Shown here: positions 33,474 to 41,481 of the stretch, one piece after another
Layout: every line of letters begins with the position of its first letter
How positions within the stretch are numbered: the stretch's first letter is position 1
Assembly: GCA_963700925.1 (NCBI GenBank)
Contig: OY969553.1
Coordinates: 3,596,001-3,660,000, forward strand
DNA length: 64,000 bases
Origin: CAWJMD01 sp963700925
Lineage (GTDB): Bacteria; Actinomycetota; Actinomycetes; Actinomycetales; CAWJMD01
Direction: 5' to 3'
Made by a program: the position numbers and the translations under genes
Notes under the pieces: generated by a model
The model's database searches: none
Seen by the model: the letters and a program-made list of their open reading frames with translations, nothing else
What the model was told of the DNA's origin: nothing

Positions 33474-33553
33474 ACACCGCCGGGATCGTCGTCAGCAGCG
33501 GCCCCCCACCCCGGGAGCGGTCCCCGTCCTGACCAACAGATCTGGAGGTTGCC

Positions 33554-34921
33554 GTGGTCAACACCGGCGACACCGCCTGGATCCTCACCAGCGCGTCGTT
33601 CGTGCTGCTGATGACACCCGGGCTGGCGCTCTTCTACGGCGGCATGGTCCGCGCCAAGAGCGTCCTGAACATGATGATGATGAGCTTCGGCGCGATGGCC
33701 CTGATCAGCGTCCTCTGGGTGCTCTACGGGTACTCGATGGCGTTCGGCAACGACATCGGGCTCGGCCTCCTCGGCGACCCGACCGAGTACCTCGGCCTCG
33801 CCGGGCTGATGGAGGACACGACCTCCGCGGAGCTCGCGAACGAGGGCGGGCTGCCGTCGATGGCGTTCGTCGGCTTCCAGGCAGTCTTCGCGATCATCAC
33901 CGTCGCGCTGATCTCGGGGGCGATCGCCGACCGTGCCAAGTTCGGTGCCTGGATGGTCTTCGCCGGGGTGTGGGCGACCGTCGTCTACTTCCCGGTCGCG
34001 CACTGGGTGTTCGACTTCACGCTCACCGACGACAACGACGTGGTCACCCACGTCGGTGGCTGGATCGCCAACAACCTCGGCGCGCTCGACTTCGCGGGCG
34101 GCACCGCGGTCCACATCAACGCAGGCGCAGCCGGTCTCGCGCTCGCTCTGGTGCTGGGCAAGCGCAAGGGCTTCGGCAAGGAGCTGATGCGTCCGCACAA
34201 CCTGCCCCTCGTCATGATCGGCGCCGGCCTGCTGTGGTTCGGCTGGTTCGGTTTCAACGCCGGCTCAGCCGTGGCGGCCAACAACACGGCCTCGGTCGCG
34301 TGGGTCAACACCCTGGTCGCGACCGGTGCAGCCGCACTGGGCTGGCTCGTGACGGAGAAGTTCCGCGACGGCAACTCGACCTCTCTGGGCGGTGCTTCTG
34401 GCGTCGTCGCCGGCCTGGTCGCCATCACCCCGGCGTGCGGCTCGGTCTCTCCGCTCGGGGCGATCGTGGTCGGCGCTCTCGCTGGCGTCCTCTGCGCGCT
34501 CGCCGTCGGCCTCAAGTACCGGTTCGGCTACGACGACTCGCTCGACGTCGTCGGCGTCCACCTCGTCGGTGGCCTGTGGGGCACCATCGCCATCGGCTTC
34601 CTCGCCGACCCGGCGTCCCCGGCCGGCGTGTCCGGTCTGCTCTACGGTGGCGGGGTCGACCAGCTCTGGCGCCAGGCCCTCGCGGCCGTCGCGGTGCTCG
34701 TCGTCTCGTTCGTGGTGACCTACATCATCGGGTTGGCCATCGAGAAGACCATGGGCTTCCGGATCAGCGAGGACGACGAGGTCAGCGGGATCGACATGTT
34801 CGCCCACGCCGAGTCGGGCTACGACTTCGGCAGCCTGGCCAGTGCCGCAGGGTTCCGGCCAGGAGCCGCTCGCACGGCTGTCACGACGAAGTCGACTGAG
34901 TCAGAGGAGGTCTCGGCATGA
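33554..34921 (+). CDS. amtB: Ammonium transporter Amt
   Basis: Trimeric ammonium channel of the inner membrane, 455 residues with about 11 helices. Landmarks: NTGDTAWILTSASFVLLMTP at the start, FYGGMVRAKSVLNMMMMS, AHWVF, the first pore histidine in GGTAVHINAGAAGL, GLLWFGWFGFNAGS and the second pore histidine in VGVHLVGGLWG. A short cytoplasmic tail follows GFRISEDDEVSGID, where GlnK contacts Amt proteins. GTG 33554 has GGAGG 6 nt upstream. The stop overlaps the glnK start (ATGA). Confidence 0.97.
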   Translation: MVNTGDTAWILTSASFVLLMTPGLALFYGGMVRAKSVLNMMMMSFGAMALISVLWVLYGYSMAFGNDIGLGLLGDPTEYLGLAGLMEDTTSAELANEGGLPSMAFVGFQAVFAIITVALISGAIADRAKFGAWMVFAGVWATVVYFPVAHWVFDFTLTDDNDVVTHVGGWIANNLGALDFAGGTAVHINAGAAGLALALVLGKRKGFGKELMRPHNLPLVMIGAGLLWFGWFGFNAGSAVAANNTASVAWVNTLVATGAAALGWLVTEKFRDGNSTSLGGASGVVAGLVAITPACGSVSPLGAIVVGALAGVLCALAVGLKYRFGYDDSLDVVGVHLVGGLWGTIAIGFLADPASPAGVSGLLYGGGVDQLWRQALAAVAVLVVSFVVTYIIGLAIEKTMGFRISEDDEVSGIDMFAHAESGYDFGSLASAAGFRPGAARTAVTTKSTESEEVSA

Positions 34922-35256
34922 AGCTCATCACTGCGGTGATCAAGCCGCACAAGCTGGACGACGTGAAGACCGCCTTGGAGGCATACGGCGTTCAGGGCAT
35001 GACGGTGAGCGAGGCCAACGGGTACGGACGCCAGCGCGGCCACACCGAGGTCTACCGGGGCGCCGAGTACACGGTTGACCTGGTGCCGAAGGTGCGGCTC
35101 GAGGTGCTCGTCGACGACCCGGACGCGACCGATGTCGTCGAGGTGATCGTCAAGTCCGCCCAGACCGGACGGATCGGAGACGGCAAGGTGTGGACGATCC
35201 CCGTCGAGGACGTCGCCCGCGTCAGGACCGGGGAGCACGGTCTGGACGCACTCTGA
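34918..35256 (+). CDS. glnK: Nitrogen regulatory protein P-II (GlnK)
   Basis: Trimeric sensor of 2-oxoglutarate, ADP/ATP and nitrogen status that gates AmtB. 112 residues: MKLITAVIKPHKLDDVK, T-loop EVYRGAEYTVDLVPK with Tyr51 (the modified residue, adenylylated in actinobacteria), and the C-terminal signatures TGRIGDGKVWTIPV and VRTGEHGLDAL. ATG 34918 overlaps the amtB stop, indicating coupled translation. glnD, the modifying enzyme, follows directly. Confidence 0.97.
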   Translation: MKLITAVIKPHKLDDVKTALEAYGVQGMTVSEANGYGRQRGHTEVYRGAEYTVDLVPKVRLEVLVDDPDATDVVEVIVKSAQTGRIGDGKVWTIPVEDVARVRTGEHGLDAL

Positions 35257-35291
35257 GCAAGAACCCAGCCCGTGACGCCGCTCGTCCCTCA

Positions 35292-37718
35292 GTGATCCCT
35301 CGTCGGGACCTGAGGGGCGAGCGGCTCACTCTGGCGGTCCGCTCTGGCCTGGACGACCCCACCGCCGGCGCGAACCGGCGTGAGCGCCTGGCTGCGCTGG
35401 TCGACACCTGGCTCACCGACGTGTGGACGGACGCGCTGGCGAGCGCAGACCTGCCGCCCGCCGCAGGCTCGACCGGGGGGCCGCCGGTGCCGGGGGTCGC
35501 CCTGGTCGCCGTCGGCGGGCACGCGCGGCGCGACGCAGGACCGGCCAGCGACCTCGACCTGGTGCTGCTGCACGACGGACGCTCGCTGACGGACCAGCAG
35601 GTCGGCCAGCTCGCCGACCAGGTCTGGTACCCGGTCTGGGACGCGGGGCTGCGGCTCGACCACTCCGTGCGCTCCGTCGCACAGTGCCGCGAGGTCGCCG
35701 GCACCGACGTCTCGGCCGCCGTCGGGCTGCTCGACCTGCGACCCGTGGCCGGCGACGCCGCGCTGGCCCTGCGAGCCCGCGAGGTGCTGCGCGAGGACTG
35801 GCGCAGGCAGGCACGCAAGCGGCTGCCCGACCTCCTGGAGTCCTTGACCGAGCGGGCACGCCAGCACGGCGAGCTCGCGTATCTGCTCGAAGGTGACCTC
35901 AAGGAGGCGCGCGGCGGACTGAGGGACGCCGTCGTGCTGCACGCGCTGGTCGCGTCGTGGCTGGCCGACGCCCCGCACGCTTTGGTGGACCCGGCGCACC
36001 AGCGGCTGCTCGACGTGCGTGACGGGCTGCACGCCGTGACGGGTCGGGCCGGTGACCGGCTCCTGCTCGGCGACCAGGACTCGGTGGCCGTTGCGATGGG
36101 TCTTCCGGACGCCGATGCGCTGCTGGCCGACGTCGCCGGTGCCGCCCGCACGCTGGCGTACACGCTCGACCTGACCGCCCGCCGCGCGCGTGGAGCCACG
36201 ACGACCCGCAGAGGCCTGCGCCGTCAGCGACCACGACTGCGCCCGGTCGAGCCCGGTCTGGTGGAGCACGACGGGGAGCTCTGCCTGGGGTCGGCCGCCG
36301 TCCCGCACGCCGACCCGTCCCTGGCCGTGCGGGCTGCGGCTGCGGCCGCCCGCGAGGGGCTGCCGCTGTCACCGGTCACGGCGGCGCACCTCGCCACCGG
36401 GTCCGCATCGCTGCCGGTGCCCTGGCCACCGGAGGCACGCAACGCGCTCGACTCGCTGCTGGCCTCGGGCGAGGCACTGGTCGGTGTCTGGGAGACCCTC
36501 GACCAGGCGGGGTTGGTGGTGCAGTGGCTACCGGAGTGGGAGGGAGTCCGAAACCGCCCGCAGCGCACGGCCGTTCACCGGCATACGGTCGACCGGCACC
36601 TGGTGCAGACCTGCGTGGTCGCGTCGACCCTGCTCGACCGCGTCGCCCGGCCCGACCTGCTGGTGCTGGGCGCCCTGCTGCACGACATCGGCAAGCTGCC
36701 GGGTGCGCATGACCACTCGAGCGTGGGCGCACCGATCGCCTACCGGGTCGCGGAGCGGGTCGGGTGCCCGCCCGCCGACGCCGCGACGGTCGAGCGGCTG
36801 GTGCGCGAGCACCTGACGCTGGTCGACCTGGCCACCCGTCGCGATCCCGACGACAGTCGCACGATCGACGCGGTCGTCGCCGCCGTCGACGGCCGCGAGG
36901 ACGTGCTCGACCTGCTGCGCGCGCTGACCGAGGCTGACGCACGCGCGGCCGGCCCCGCGGCGTGGACGCCATGGCGGAGGCGACTGGTCGACGACCTGGT
37001 CGACAGGGCGCGCAGTGTGATGCGGGGGACGCCGGTGCAGGGACCGGGACCGCTCACGGGCGCCGAGCGCGAGCTCGTCGACTCGGTGCGCGCGGACGGT
37101 CGCCCGCAGCTCGAGATCACCTCGCTCGACGGGCTGCACGCCGTCACCGTGGTCGCGCACGACCGCATCGGGCTGTTCGCCGATGTCGCGGGACTCCTTG
37201 CAGCGCAAGGACTCTCGGTGCGATCGGCGTTGGTGCGCACCGTCGACCAGATCGCGGTGGACACCTGGTCGGTGTCCGCACGCGACCTTCCGGACGCCGC
37301 GGTACTGCGGACGGGTCTGCAGCGCCTGGCGGAGGGCGACCTCACGGTGCTCGACCGGCTCGCGCGCCGAGAAGCCTCGTGGCGGCCGGCGAGCAGCTCG
37401 ACCGACACGGAACCGAGGGTGCTCGTGCTCGCCGGCGCCTCGCAGAAGGCGACCGTGCTCGAGGTGCGGGCGGCCGACCGGCCCGGGTTGCTGCACGCGC
37501 TCGGTGCCGCCGTCCGCGACGCAGGGGTCGACCTGCGCAGCGCGCATGTCGCCACCCACGCGGGGCGTGCCGTCGACGTCCTGTACCTGGCCGAGCCGGC
37601 AGGCACCGGCGAGGCCGGGCCGCTGTCGCCCGCCCGCACAGCAGAGGTGATCGCGGCCCTCGGTCGGGCCGCGCAGCTGACGCAGGCCGTCACGTCGACG
37701 ACCACGCCCCGCCGTTGA
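35292..37718 (+). CDS. glnD: PII adenylyl/uridylyltransferase GlnD
   Basis: Adds and removes a nucleotide on Tyr51 of GlnK in response to glutamine. Domains in order: nucleotidyltransferase with GGHARRDAGPASDLDLVLLH (about 75-94, the G-S-D-x-D pattern), a GlnD-specific helical linker (KEARGGLRDAV), HD phosphohydrolase (HTVDRHLVQTC, LLHDIGKLPGAHDHS, about 440-475), and two ACT domains (from about 603 HAVTVVAHDRIGLFADVAG; from about 713 TVLEVRAADRPGLLHALG). The start is uncertain: GTG 35292 lacks a ribosome-binding site, and the frame is open back to ATG 35190 inside glnK. The 3' end overlaps the opposing SDR gene by 29 nt. Confidence 0.93.
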   Translation: MIPRRDLRGERLTLAVRSGLDDPTAGANRRERLAALVDTWLTDVWTDALASADLPPAAGSTGGPPVPGVALVAVGGHARRDAGPASDLDLVLLHDGRSLTDQQVGQLADQVWYPVWDAGLRLDHSVRSVAQCREVAGTDVSAAVGLLDLRPVAGDAALALRAREVLREDWRRQARKRLPDLLESLTERARQHGELAYLLEGDLKEARGGLRDAVVLHALVASWLADAPHALVDPAHQRLLDVRDGLHAVTGRAGDRLLLGDQDSVAVAMGLPDADALLADVAGAARTLAYTLDLTARRARGATTTRRGLRRQRPRLRPVEPGLVEHDGELCLGSAAVPHADPSLAVRAAAAAAREGLPLSPVTAAHLATGSASLPVPWPPEARNALDSLLASGEALVGVWETLDQAGLVVQWLPEWEGVRNRPQRTAVHRHTVDRHLVQTCVVASTLLDRVARPDLLVLGALLHDIGKLPGAHDHSSVGAPIAYRVAERVGCPPADAATVERLVREHLTLVDLATRRDPDDSRTIDAVVAAVDGREDVLDLLRALTEADARAAGPAAWTPWRRRLVDDLVDRARSVMRGTPVQGPGPLTGAERELVDSVRADGRPQLEITSLDGLHAVTVVAHDRIGLFADVAGLLAAQGLSVRSALVRTVDQIAVDTWSVSARDLPDAAVLRTGLQRLAEGDLTVLDRLARREASWRPASSSTDTEPRVLVLAGASQKATVLEVRAADRPGLLHALGAAVRDAGVDLRSAHVATHAGRAVDVLYLAEPAGTGEAGPLSPARTAEVIAALGRAAQLTQAVTSTTTPRR

Positions 37719-38409
37719 CGTGCAGCACCTGGCCGGTGATGTGACCGGCTGCCAGTGAGGCCAGGAACGCCACCGCCGCCGTCACGTCGTCGACCGTTCC
37801 GGCACGGCCGGTGCTGGTGGCTGCGACCAGACGGTCGCGGCGTGCGTCATCCAGTCCGCCGCGGAAGTACTCCGTGCCCACGGTGAGCCCTGGCGAGACG
37901 ACGTTCGCCGTCCCGCCGGTGCCGAGCTCGGTTGCGAGAGAGAGGTTCCAGGTGTGTAGCGCCGCCTTGGCCGCGCCGTACGAGCCCGCTCCGAAGTGGG
38001 CCGCGATGGAGCCGATCGACACCACGCGCGCGGTTGGGCCGAGGCGTGGGCGCAGCGCAGCCGTGACCAGCACCGCCGAGAGCAGGTTCGCCTGCAGGTT
38101 GGCTCTCCACTGGGCCGCGAGGCCAACCAGGTCGCCGGGCTCCGGCTCGGCAGCCTCGAAGTCGGTGTTGCCGCCCGCGTTGTTGACGAGCACGTCGACG
38201 CGAGTGGGCATCTGGTCGAGTGCGGCGTTGACGGCAACGGGGTCGGAGGCGTCGAAGGCGACGGCCTTCGCGCCCACCGACGAGGCAGCGTCGTCGAGCG
38301 CCTGCTGCCGGCGTCCGGTGGCGACGACGCGATCACCCCCTGACGCGAAGTGACGGGCGACGGCCAGGCCGATCCCGCTCGACCCTCCGGTGACGATCAC
38401 GGTGCGCAT
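37690..38409 (-). CDS. Short-chain dehydrogenase/reductase
   Basis: A classical SDR of 239 residues: nucleotide motif TGGSSGIGLAVARHF (about 7-21), NNAGGNTDF, VVSIGSIAAHFGAGSYGAAKAAL (in pieces; catalytic Ser, then Tyr-x3-Lys as YGAAK) and the end VLHVNGGAW. Arg after ATGRR suggests NADPH use. Substrate unknown. ATG 38409 has GGGAG upstream, and the minus-strand -10 TAAAGT (38429-38424) lies inside the MarR palindrome, so it is probably regulated by the divergent marR gene. Its 3' end overlaps glnD by 29 nt. Confidence 0.9.
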   Translation of the reverse strand: MRTVIVTGGSSGIGLAVARHFASGGDRVVATGRRQQALDDAASSVGAKAVAFDASDPVAVNAALDQMPTRVDVLVNNAGGNTDFEAAEPEPGDLVGLAAQWRANLQANLLSAVLVTAALRPRLGPTARVVSIGSIAAHFGAGSYGAAKAALHTWNLSLATELGTGGTANVVSPGLTVGTEYFRGGLDDARRDRLVAATSTGRAGTVDDVTAAVAFLASLAAGHITGQVLHVNGGAWSST

Positions 38410-38423
38410 CTCGTGCTCCCAAC

Positions 38424-38439
38424 ACTTTAGGGCTAAACT
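38424..38439. promoter_or_regulatory. MarR operator containing both divergent -10 elements
   Basis: TTTAGGGCTAAA (38426-38437) is a 5-2-5 palindrome. The plus-strand -10 of marR, TAAACT (38434-38439), lies 6 nt before its GTG. The minus-strand -10 of the SDR gene, TAAAGT (38429-38424), uses the other arm. One bound dimer would block both promoters. Confidence 0.65.
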
Positions 38440-38445
38440 GATTGC

Positions 38446-39009
38446 GTGGACGAGAGTAGACGCGGTCGACGTCGTCGGGCAACTGCGCAGACCGACGACG
38501 TCGACGCCATCCAGGAGGCGTGGCAGGTCGAGCGGCCGGGGACGCCGGTCGCGTCAATCGGTGTGATCACCAGGATCTGGCGCGTTGCGAAGCTGCTGGA
38601 GGACGACCGTCGGCGCACGATGGCTCGCCTCGGGATGGACCCAGGAACCCGCGACCTGCTGAGCATCCTGCGTCGGGGCGGTGCTCCCTACCGGTTGACC
38701 GCGGGCGAGCTCGCTCGTCGCGCGAAGGTGACACCTGGGGCGATGTCGCAACGGCTCGTCCGCGCCGAGGCCGCCGGTCTGGTCACGCGACGCAGGGAGA
38801 CGGGCGACGCGCGGTCTGTGCAGGTGGAGCTGACCCGCAAGGGACATGCCCTCCTGGAGCGCACCGTCGACGACCTGCTGCGCCACGAGGACGGCCTCCT
38901 CGGCGCGCTCGACCAGAGACAGCAGAAGACGCTGGCCGACCTGCTGCGCGTGCTGCTCGCCGACCTGGAGGGCCGCGCAGCCGAACAGCGCGGAACATCT
39001 GATTCCTAG
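38446..39009 (+). CDS. MarR-family transcriptional regulator
   Basis: 187 residues. A basic N-terminal tail is followed by DDVDAIQEAWQVERPG, typical of the actinobacterial MarR subgroup. The winged helix follows (about 70-140: LLSILRRGGAPYRLTAGELA, VTPGAMSQRLVRAEAAGLV, RRRETGDARSVQVELT), then a C-terminal dimer helix. GTG 38446 is supported by the -10 element exactly 6 nt upstream, so the transcript is probably leaderless. It most likely represses itself and the divergent SDR. The ligand is unknown. Confidence 0.92.
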   Translation: MDESRRGRRRRATAQTDDVDAIQEAWQVERPGTPVASIGVITRIWRVAKLLEDDRRRTMARLGMDPGTRDLLSILRRGGAPYRLTAGELARRAKVTPGAMSQRLVRAEAAGLVTRRRETGDARSVQVELTRKGHALLERTVDDLLRHEDGLLGALDQRQQKTLADLLRVLLADLEGRAAEQRGTSDS

Positions 39010-39026
39010 GAGGAACCGGATCTACC

Positions 39027-39054
39027 GGGTTGTCGGGCTTGGGTTGTTGGGCTT
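39027..39054. repeat. Two adjacent 14-nt copies upstream of ffh
   Basis: GGGTTGTCGGGCTT (39027-39040) and GGGTTGTTGGGCTT (39041-39054) differ at one base. They lie between marR and the candidate ffh -10. Confidence 0.6.
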
Positions 39055-39081
39055 GGAGACAGCGCCTCAGGTCCGACCAAC

Positions 39082-39087
39082 TACGCT
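39082..39087 (+). promoter_or_regulatory. Candidate -10 of ffh
   Basis: TACGCT about 52 nt before the ffh start, which has its own AAGGA ribosome-binding site near 39122. No clear -35. Confidence 0.4.
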
Positions 39088-39138
39088 GGAACCCTCGCGA
39101 CCCGCCACACCAGCCGCCACCGAAGGACCTCAGCCACC

Positions 39139-40716
39139 GTGTTCTCGACGCTCTCCGACCGCCTCACCGCGACCTTCAAGAACCTGCGCGGCAAGGGCAG
39201 GCTCTCCGAGGCCGACGTCGACGCGACCGTCCGCGAGATCCGGAGGGCCCTGCTCGACGCCGACGTGGCGCTCACGGTCGTGCGGGAGTTCACCGGCAAG
39301 GTGCGCGAGCGCGCCCTGTCGGCGGAGGTCTCCGGGGCGCTCAACCCGGCGCAGCAGGTCGTCAAGATCGTCAACGAGGAGCTCGTCGCCATCCTGGGTG
39401 GCGAGGCCAGGCGCCTTCGCTTCGCCAAGAACCCGCCGACGGTGATCATGCTCGCCGGGCTGCAGGGATCCGGTAAGACCACCCTCGCGGGCAAGCTCGG
39501 GCACTGGTTGCACGAGCAGGGCCACGCGCCGCTGCTGGTGGCCGCCGACCTCCAGCGACCCAACGCCGTCAACCAGCTGCAGGTCGTCGGTGAGCGCGCG
39601 GGCGTCACGGTGTTCGCACCTGAGCCCGGCAACGGCGTCGGCGACCCGGTCGACGTGGCTCGCCGCGCCATGGTCGAGGCGCGCACGAAGCAGTTCGACG
39701 TGGTCGTCGTCGACACCGCGGGCCGGCTCGGTATCGACGCCGAGATGATGCAGCAGGCGGCTGACATCCGCGCCGCGGTGACGCCCGACGAGGTGCTGTT
39801 CGTCGTCGACGCGATGATCGGTCAGGACGCGGTGACCACGGCGCACGCCTTCCTCGAGGGCGTCGACATCACCGGAGTCGTGCTGACCAAGCTCGACGGC
39901 GACGCGCGCGGTGGTGCCGCGCTGTCGGTGGCGTCGGTCACCGGTCGACCGGTGATGTTCGCGTCCACGGGAGAGAAGCTCTCCGACTTCGAGCCGTTCC
40001 ACCCCGACCGGATGGCGTCGCGCATCCTCGACATGGGTGACGTGCTCACGCTGATCGAGCAGGCCGAGAAGGCGTTCGAGGCCGACCAGGCCGAGGAGAT
40101 GGCCCGCAAGTTCGGGGCGGGCGAGGACTTCGACCTCGACGACTTCCTGCAGCAGATGCAGGGCCTTCGCAAGATGGGCTCGATGAAGAAGATGCTCGGG
40201 ATGCTGCCGGGCATGGGCGAGATGCGTGAGCAGCTCGAGAACTTCGACGAGCGCGAGATCGACCGCATCGAGGCGATCGTCAGGTCGATGACCCCACGTG
40301 AGCGCTTCCAGCCCAAGATCATCGACGGCTCTCGACGGCAGCGCATCGCCAAGGGCTCGGGCGTCACCGTGACCGAGGTGAACCAGCTGCTGGAGCGCTT
40401 CGCCGACGCGCAGAAGATGATGCGGCAGCTGCGCAACGGTGGGGGCGTCCCAGGGATGCCGGGGATGCCTGGGCGCGGCGGCATGCCCGGCATGGGCGGC
40501 AGCAAGAAGCAGCGCGGAAAGCAGGCCGTTGCGAAGGGCCGCAAGGGCAAGTCGAAGTCGGGCAACCCGGCGAAGCGGGCAGCGGAGCAGCAGGCAGCCG
40601 CCCAGAAGGCGGTGGCCGGACGTGGCGCCGCCTTCGGTGCCCCCCAGAACACCCCTGACGTCGACCCCGCCTCGCTCGAGCTGCCGACGGGCTTCGACAA
40701 GTTCTTCGGACGCTGA
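39139..40716 (+). CDS. ffh: Signal recognition particle protein Ffh
   Basis: GTPase that binds signal peptides and 4.5S RNA and delivers ribosomes to FtsY. 525 residues: N domain (1-100), G domain with GLQGSGKTTLAGKLG (about 109), AADLQRPNAVNQL, VVDTAGRLGID and LTKLDGDARGG. The methionine-rich M domain (about 300-440) has GSMKKMLGMLPGMGEM, MTPRER and SRRQRIAKGSG. A Met/Gly then Lys-rich tail of about 80 residues follows; it is longer than in most Ffh proteins. GTG 39139 begins MFSTLSDRLTATFKNLRGKG. No 4.5S RNA gene was recognised nearby. Confidence 0.96.
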   Translation: MFSTLSDRLTATFKNLRGKGRLSEADVDATVREIRRALLDADVALTVVREFTGKVRERALSAEVSGALNPAQQVVKIVNEELVAILGGEARRLRFAKNPPTVIMLAGLQGSGKTTLAGKLGHWLHEQGHAPLLVAADLQRPNAVNQLQVVGERAGVTVFAPEPGNGVGDPVDVARRAMVEARTKQFDVVVVDTAGRLGIDAEMMQQAADIRAAVTPDEVLFVVDAMIGQDAVTTAHAFLEGVDITGVVLTKLDGDARGGAALSVASVTGRPVMFASTGEKLSDFEPFHPDRMASRILDMGDVLTLIEQAEKAFEADQAEEMARKFGAGEDFDLDDFLQQMQGLRKMGSMKKMLGMLPGMGEMREQLENFDEREIDRIEAIVRSMTPRERFQPKIIDGSRRQRIAKGSGVTVTEVNQLLERFADAQKMMRQLRNGGGVPGMPGMPGRGGMPGMGGSKKQRGKQAVAKGRKGKSKSGNPAKRAAEQQAAAQKAVAGRGAAFGAPQNTPDVDPASLELPTGFDKFFGR

Positions 40717-40740
40717 CCCGGCCGCCCGGCCCGGGCTGAA

Positions 40741-40804
40741 CCGAGCGGCTGACTGAGTGGCTGAACTGAGTGGCTGAACTGAGTGGCTGAACGGAGCGGC
40801 TGAC
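40741..40804. repeat. 13-nt tandem repeat between ffh and the Imm33-like gene
   Basis: Three perfect copies of TGAGTGGCTGAAC at 40754, 40767 and 40780, flanked by degenerate copies at 40741-40753 (CCGAGCGGCTGAC) and 40793-40804. It ends 4 nt before the next ATG, so it occupies that gene's 5' untranslated region. Confidence 0.85.
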
Positions 40805-40808
40805 AGCG

Positions 40809-41426
40809 ATGGGACGGTGGACGGCACAGCTGGGCGACGAGCGGGTGAGTGTCGAGTGCCTCGACGGCGCAGCGCACCTGGTGCCTCCCGTCCTGAGCCT
40901 CCTGACCGCGCTGCACGAGTACGGGGAGCCGATGACCGAGGGTCTCGTCCTGCGCTGGGGGTGGTCGGAGCTCGTGCTGGTGCGGGGTGCGGACGGGCGC
41001 CTGCAGGTGCACGAGCCCGACTTCGGTGGGGAGCCCCTCGAGGACTTCAGGCCCGACGTCACCTCGACGCTGCAGGTGCAGGCGGCCACTCGCGAACTGC
41101 TGGCGAGCTGCCAGGTCGAGCCACTGCCGGTCCGCTTCGACGAGCTGCTGGTGGCTGCCGGCGACGCGATCGCCGCGCCGGTGCTGATGGCCCAGCGCAA
41201 CGAGCCCTCCGCGGAAGGCGACTCGGGCTGGTACCTCGGCGCGAGACCGGGTTTCGAAGACGGCGATCTTGCGACGCGGATGGTCTTCGAGCTGCTGGAT
41301 CTGCGTCCCGCACTGCTGCCCGCGCTGGCGCTGCCCGCAGGCTGGCAGGTGGTGCTCGACGGAGACAGCATCGTCCGCGTCGTCGACGACCGTGACCGCG
41401 ACGTCCTGCGCCGCCCCGGTGCGTGA
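40809..41426 (+). CDS. Hypothetical protein with Imm33/DUF2185-like C-terminal region
   Basis: 205 residues. The N-terminal half (1-95) is a compact alpha/beta sequence without a family I recognise (DERVSVECLDGAAHLVPPV). The segment VLMAQRNEPSAEGDSGWYLG (about 124-143) resembles the DUF2185/Imm33 domain, whose members often act as immunity proteins or accompany toxins. No toxin is adjacent. ATG 40809 has no good ribosome-binding site because the 13-nt repeats fill the upstream region. The family link is tentative. Confidence 0.6.
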   Translation: MGRWTAQLGDERVSVECLDGAAHLVPPVLSLLTALHEYGEPMTEGLVLRWGWSELVLVRGADGRLQVHEPDFGGEPLEDFRPDVTSTLQVQAATRELLASCQVEPLPVRFDELLVAAGDAIAAPVLMAQRNEPSAEGDSGWYLGARPGFEDGDLATRMVFELLDLRPALLPALALPAGWQVVLDGDSIVRVVDDRDRDVLRRPGA

Positions 41427-41434
41427 GCCGGGGT

Positions 41435-41440
41435 TAGGTT
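41435..41440 (+). promoter_or_regulatory. Candidate -10 of the DHFR-like gene
   Basis: TAGGTT just after the preceding stop, about 42 nt before ATG 41482. Confidence 0.4.
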
Positions 41441-41481
41441 CGTTGCGGCAGTGGACGGACGTCGACGAACAGGGGTGAAGC

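Larger units (their letters stand above)
33158..33553. other. Divergent control region between the propeller gene and amtB
   Basis: A 396 nt gene-free stretch. It holds the propeller leader with minus-strand -10 candidates near 33228-33238, a 7-bp inverted repeat GTTCGCC/GGCGAAC (33279-33313), a strong 11-bp inverted repeat (33327-33364), GlnR-like half sites (33436-33473) and GGAGG (33543-33547) before amtB. Confidence 0.6.

Noticed and set aside
28544..34198. A longer 1884-residue version of the propeller protein starting within amtB
   Set aside because: The extra N-terminal part is the antisense of amtB and has no family similarity. The signal peptide and ribosome-binding site at GTG 33157 mark the true start.
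39130..40827. Long minus-strand open frame opposite ffh
   Set aside because: It has no recognisable domain and mirrors ffh codon bias; ffh itself has all SRP GTPase and M-domain motifs.
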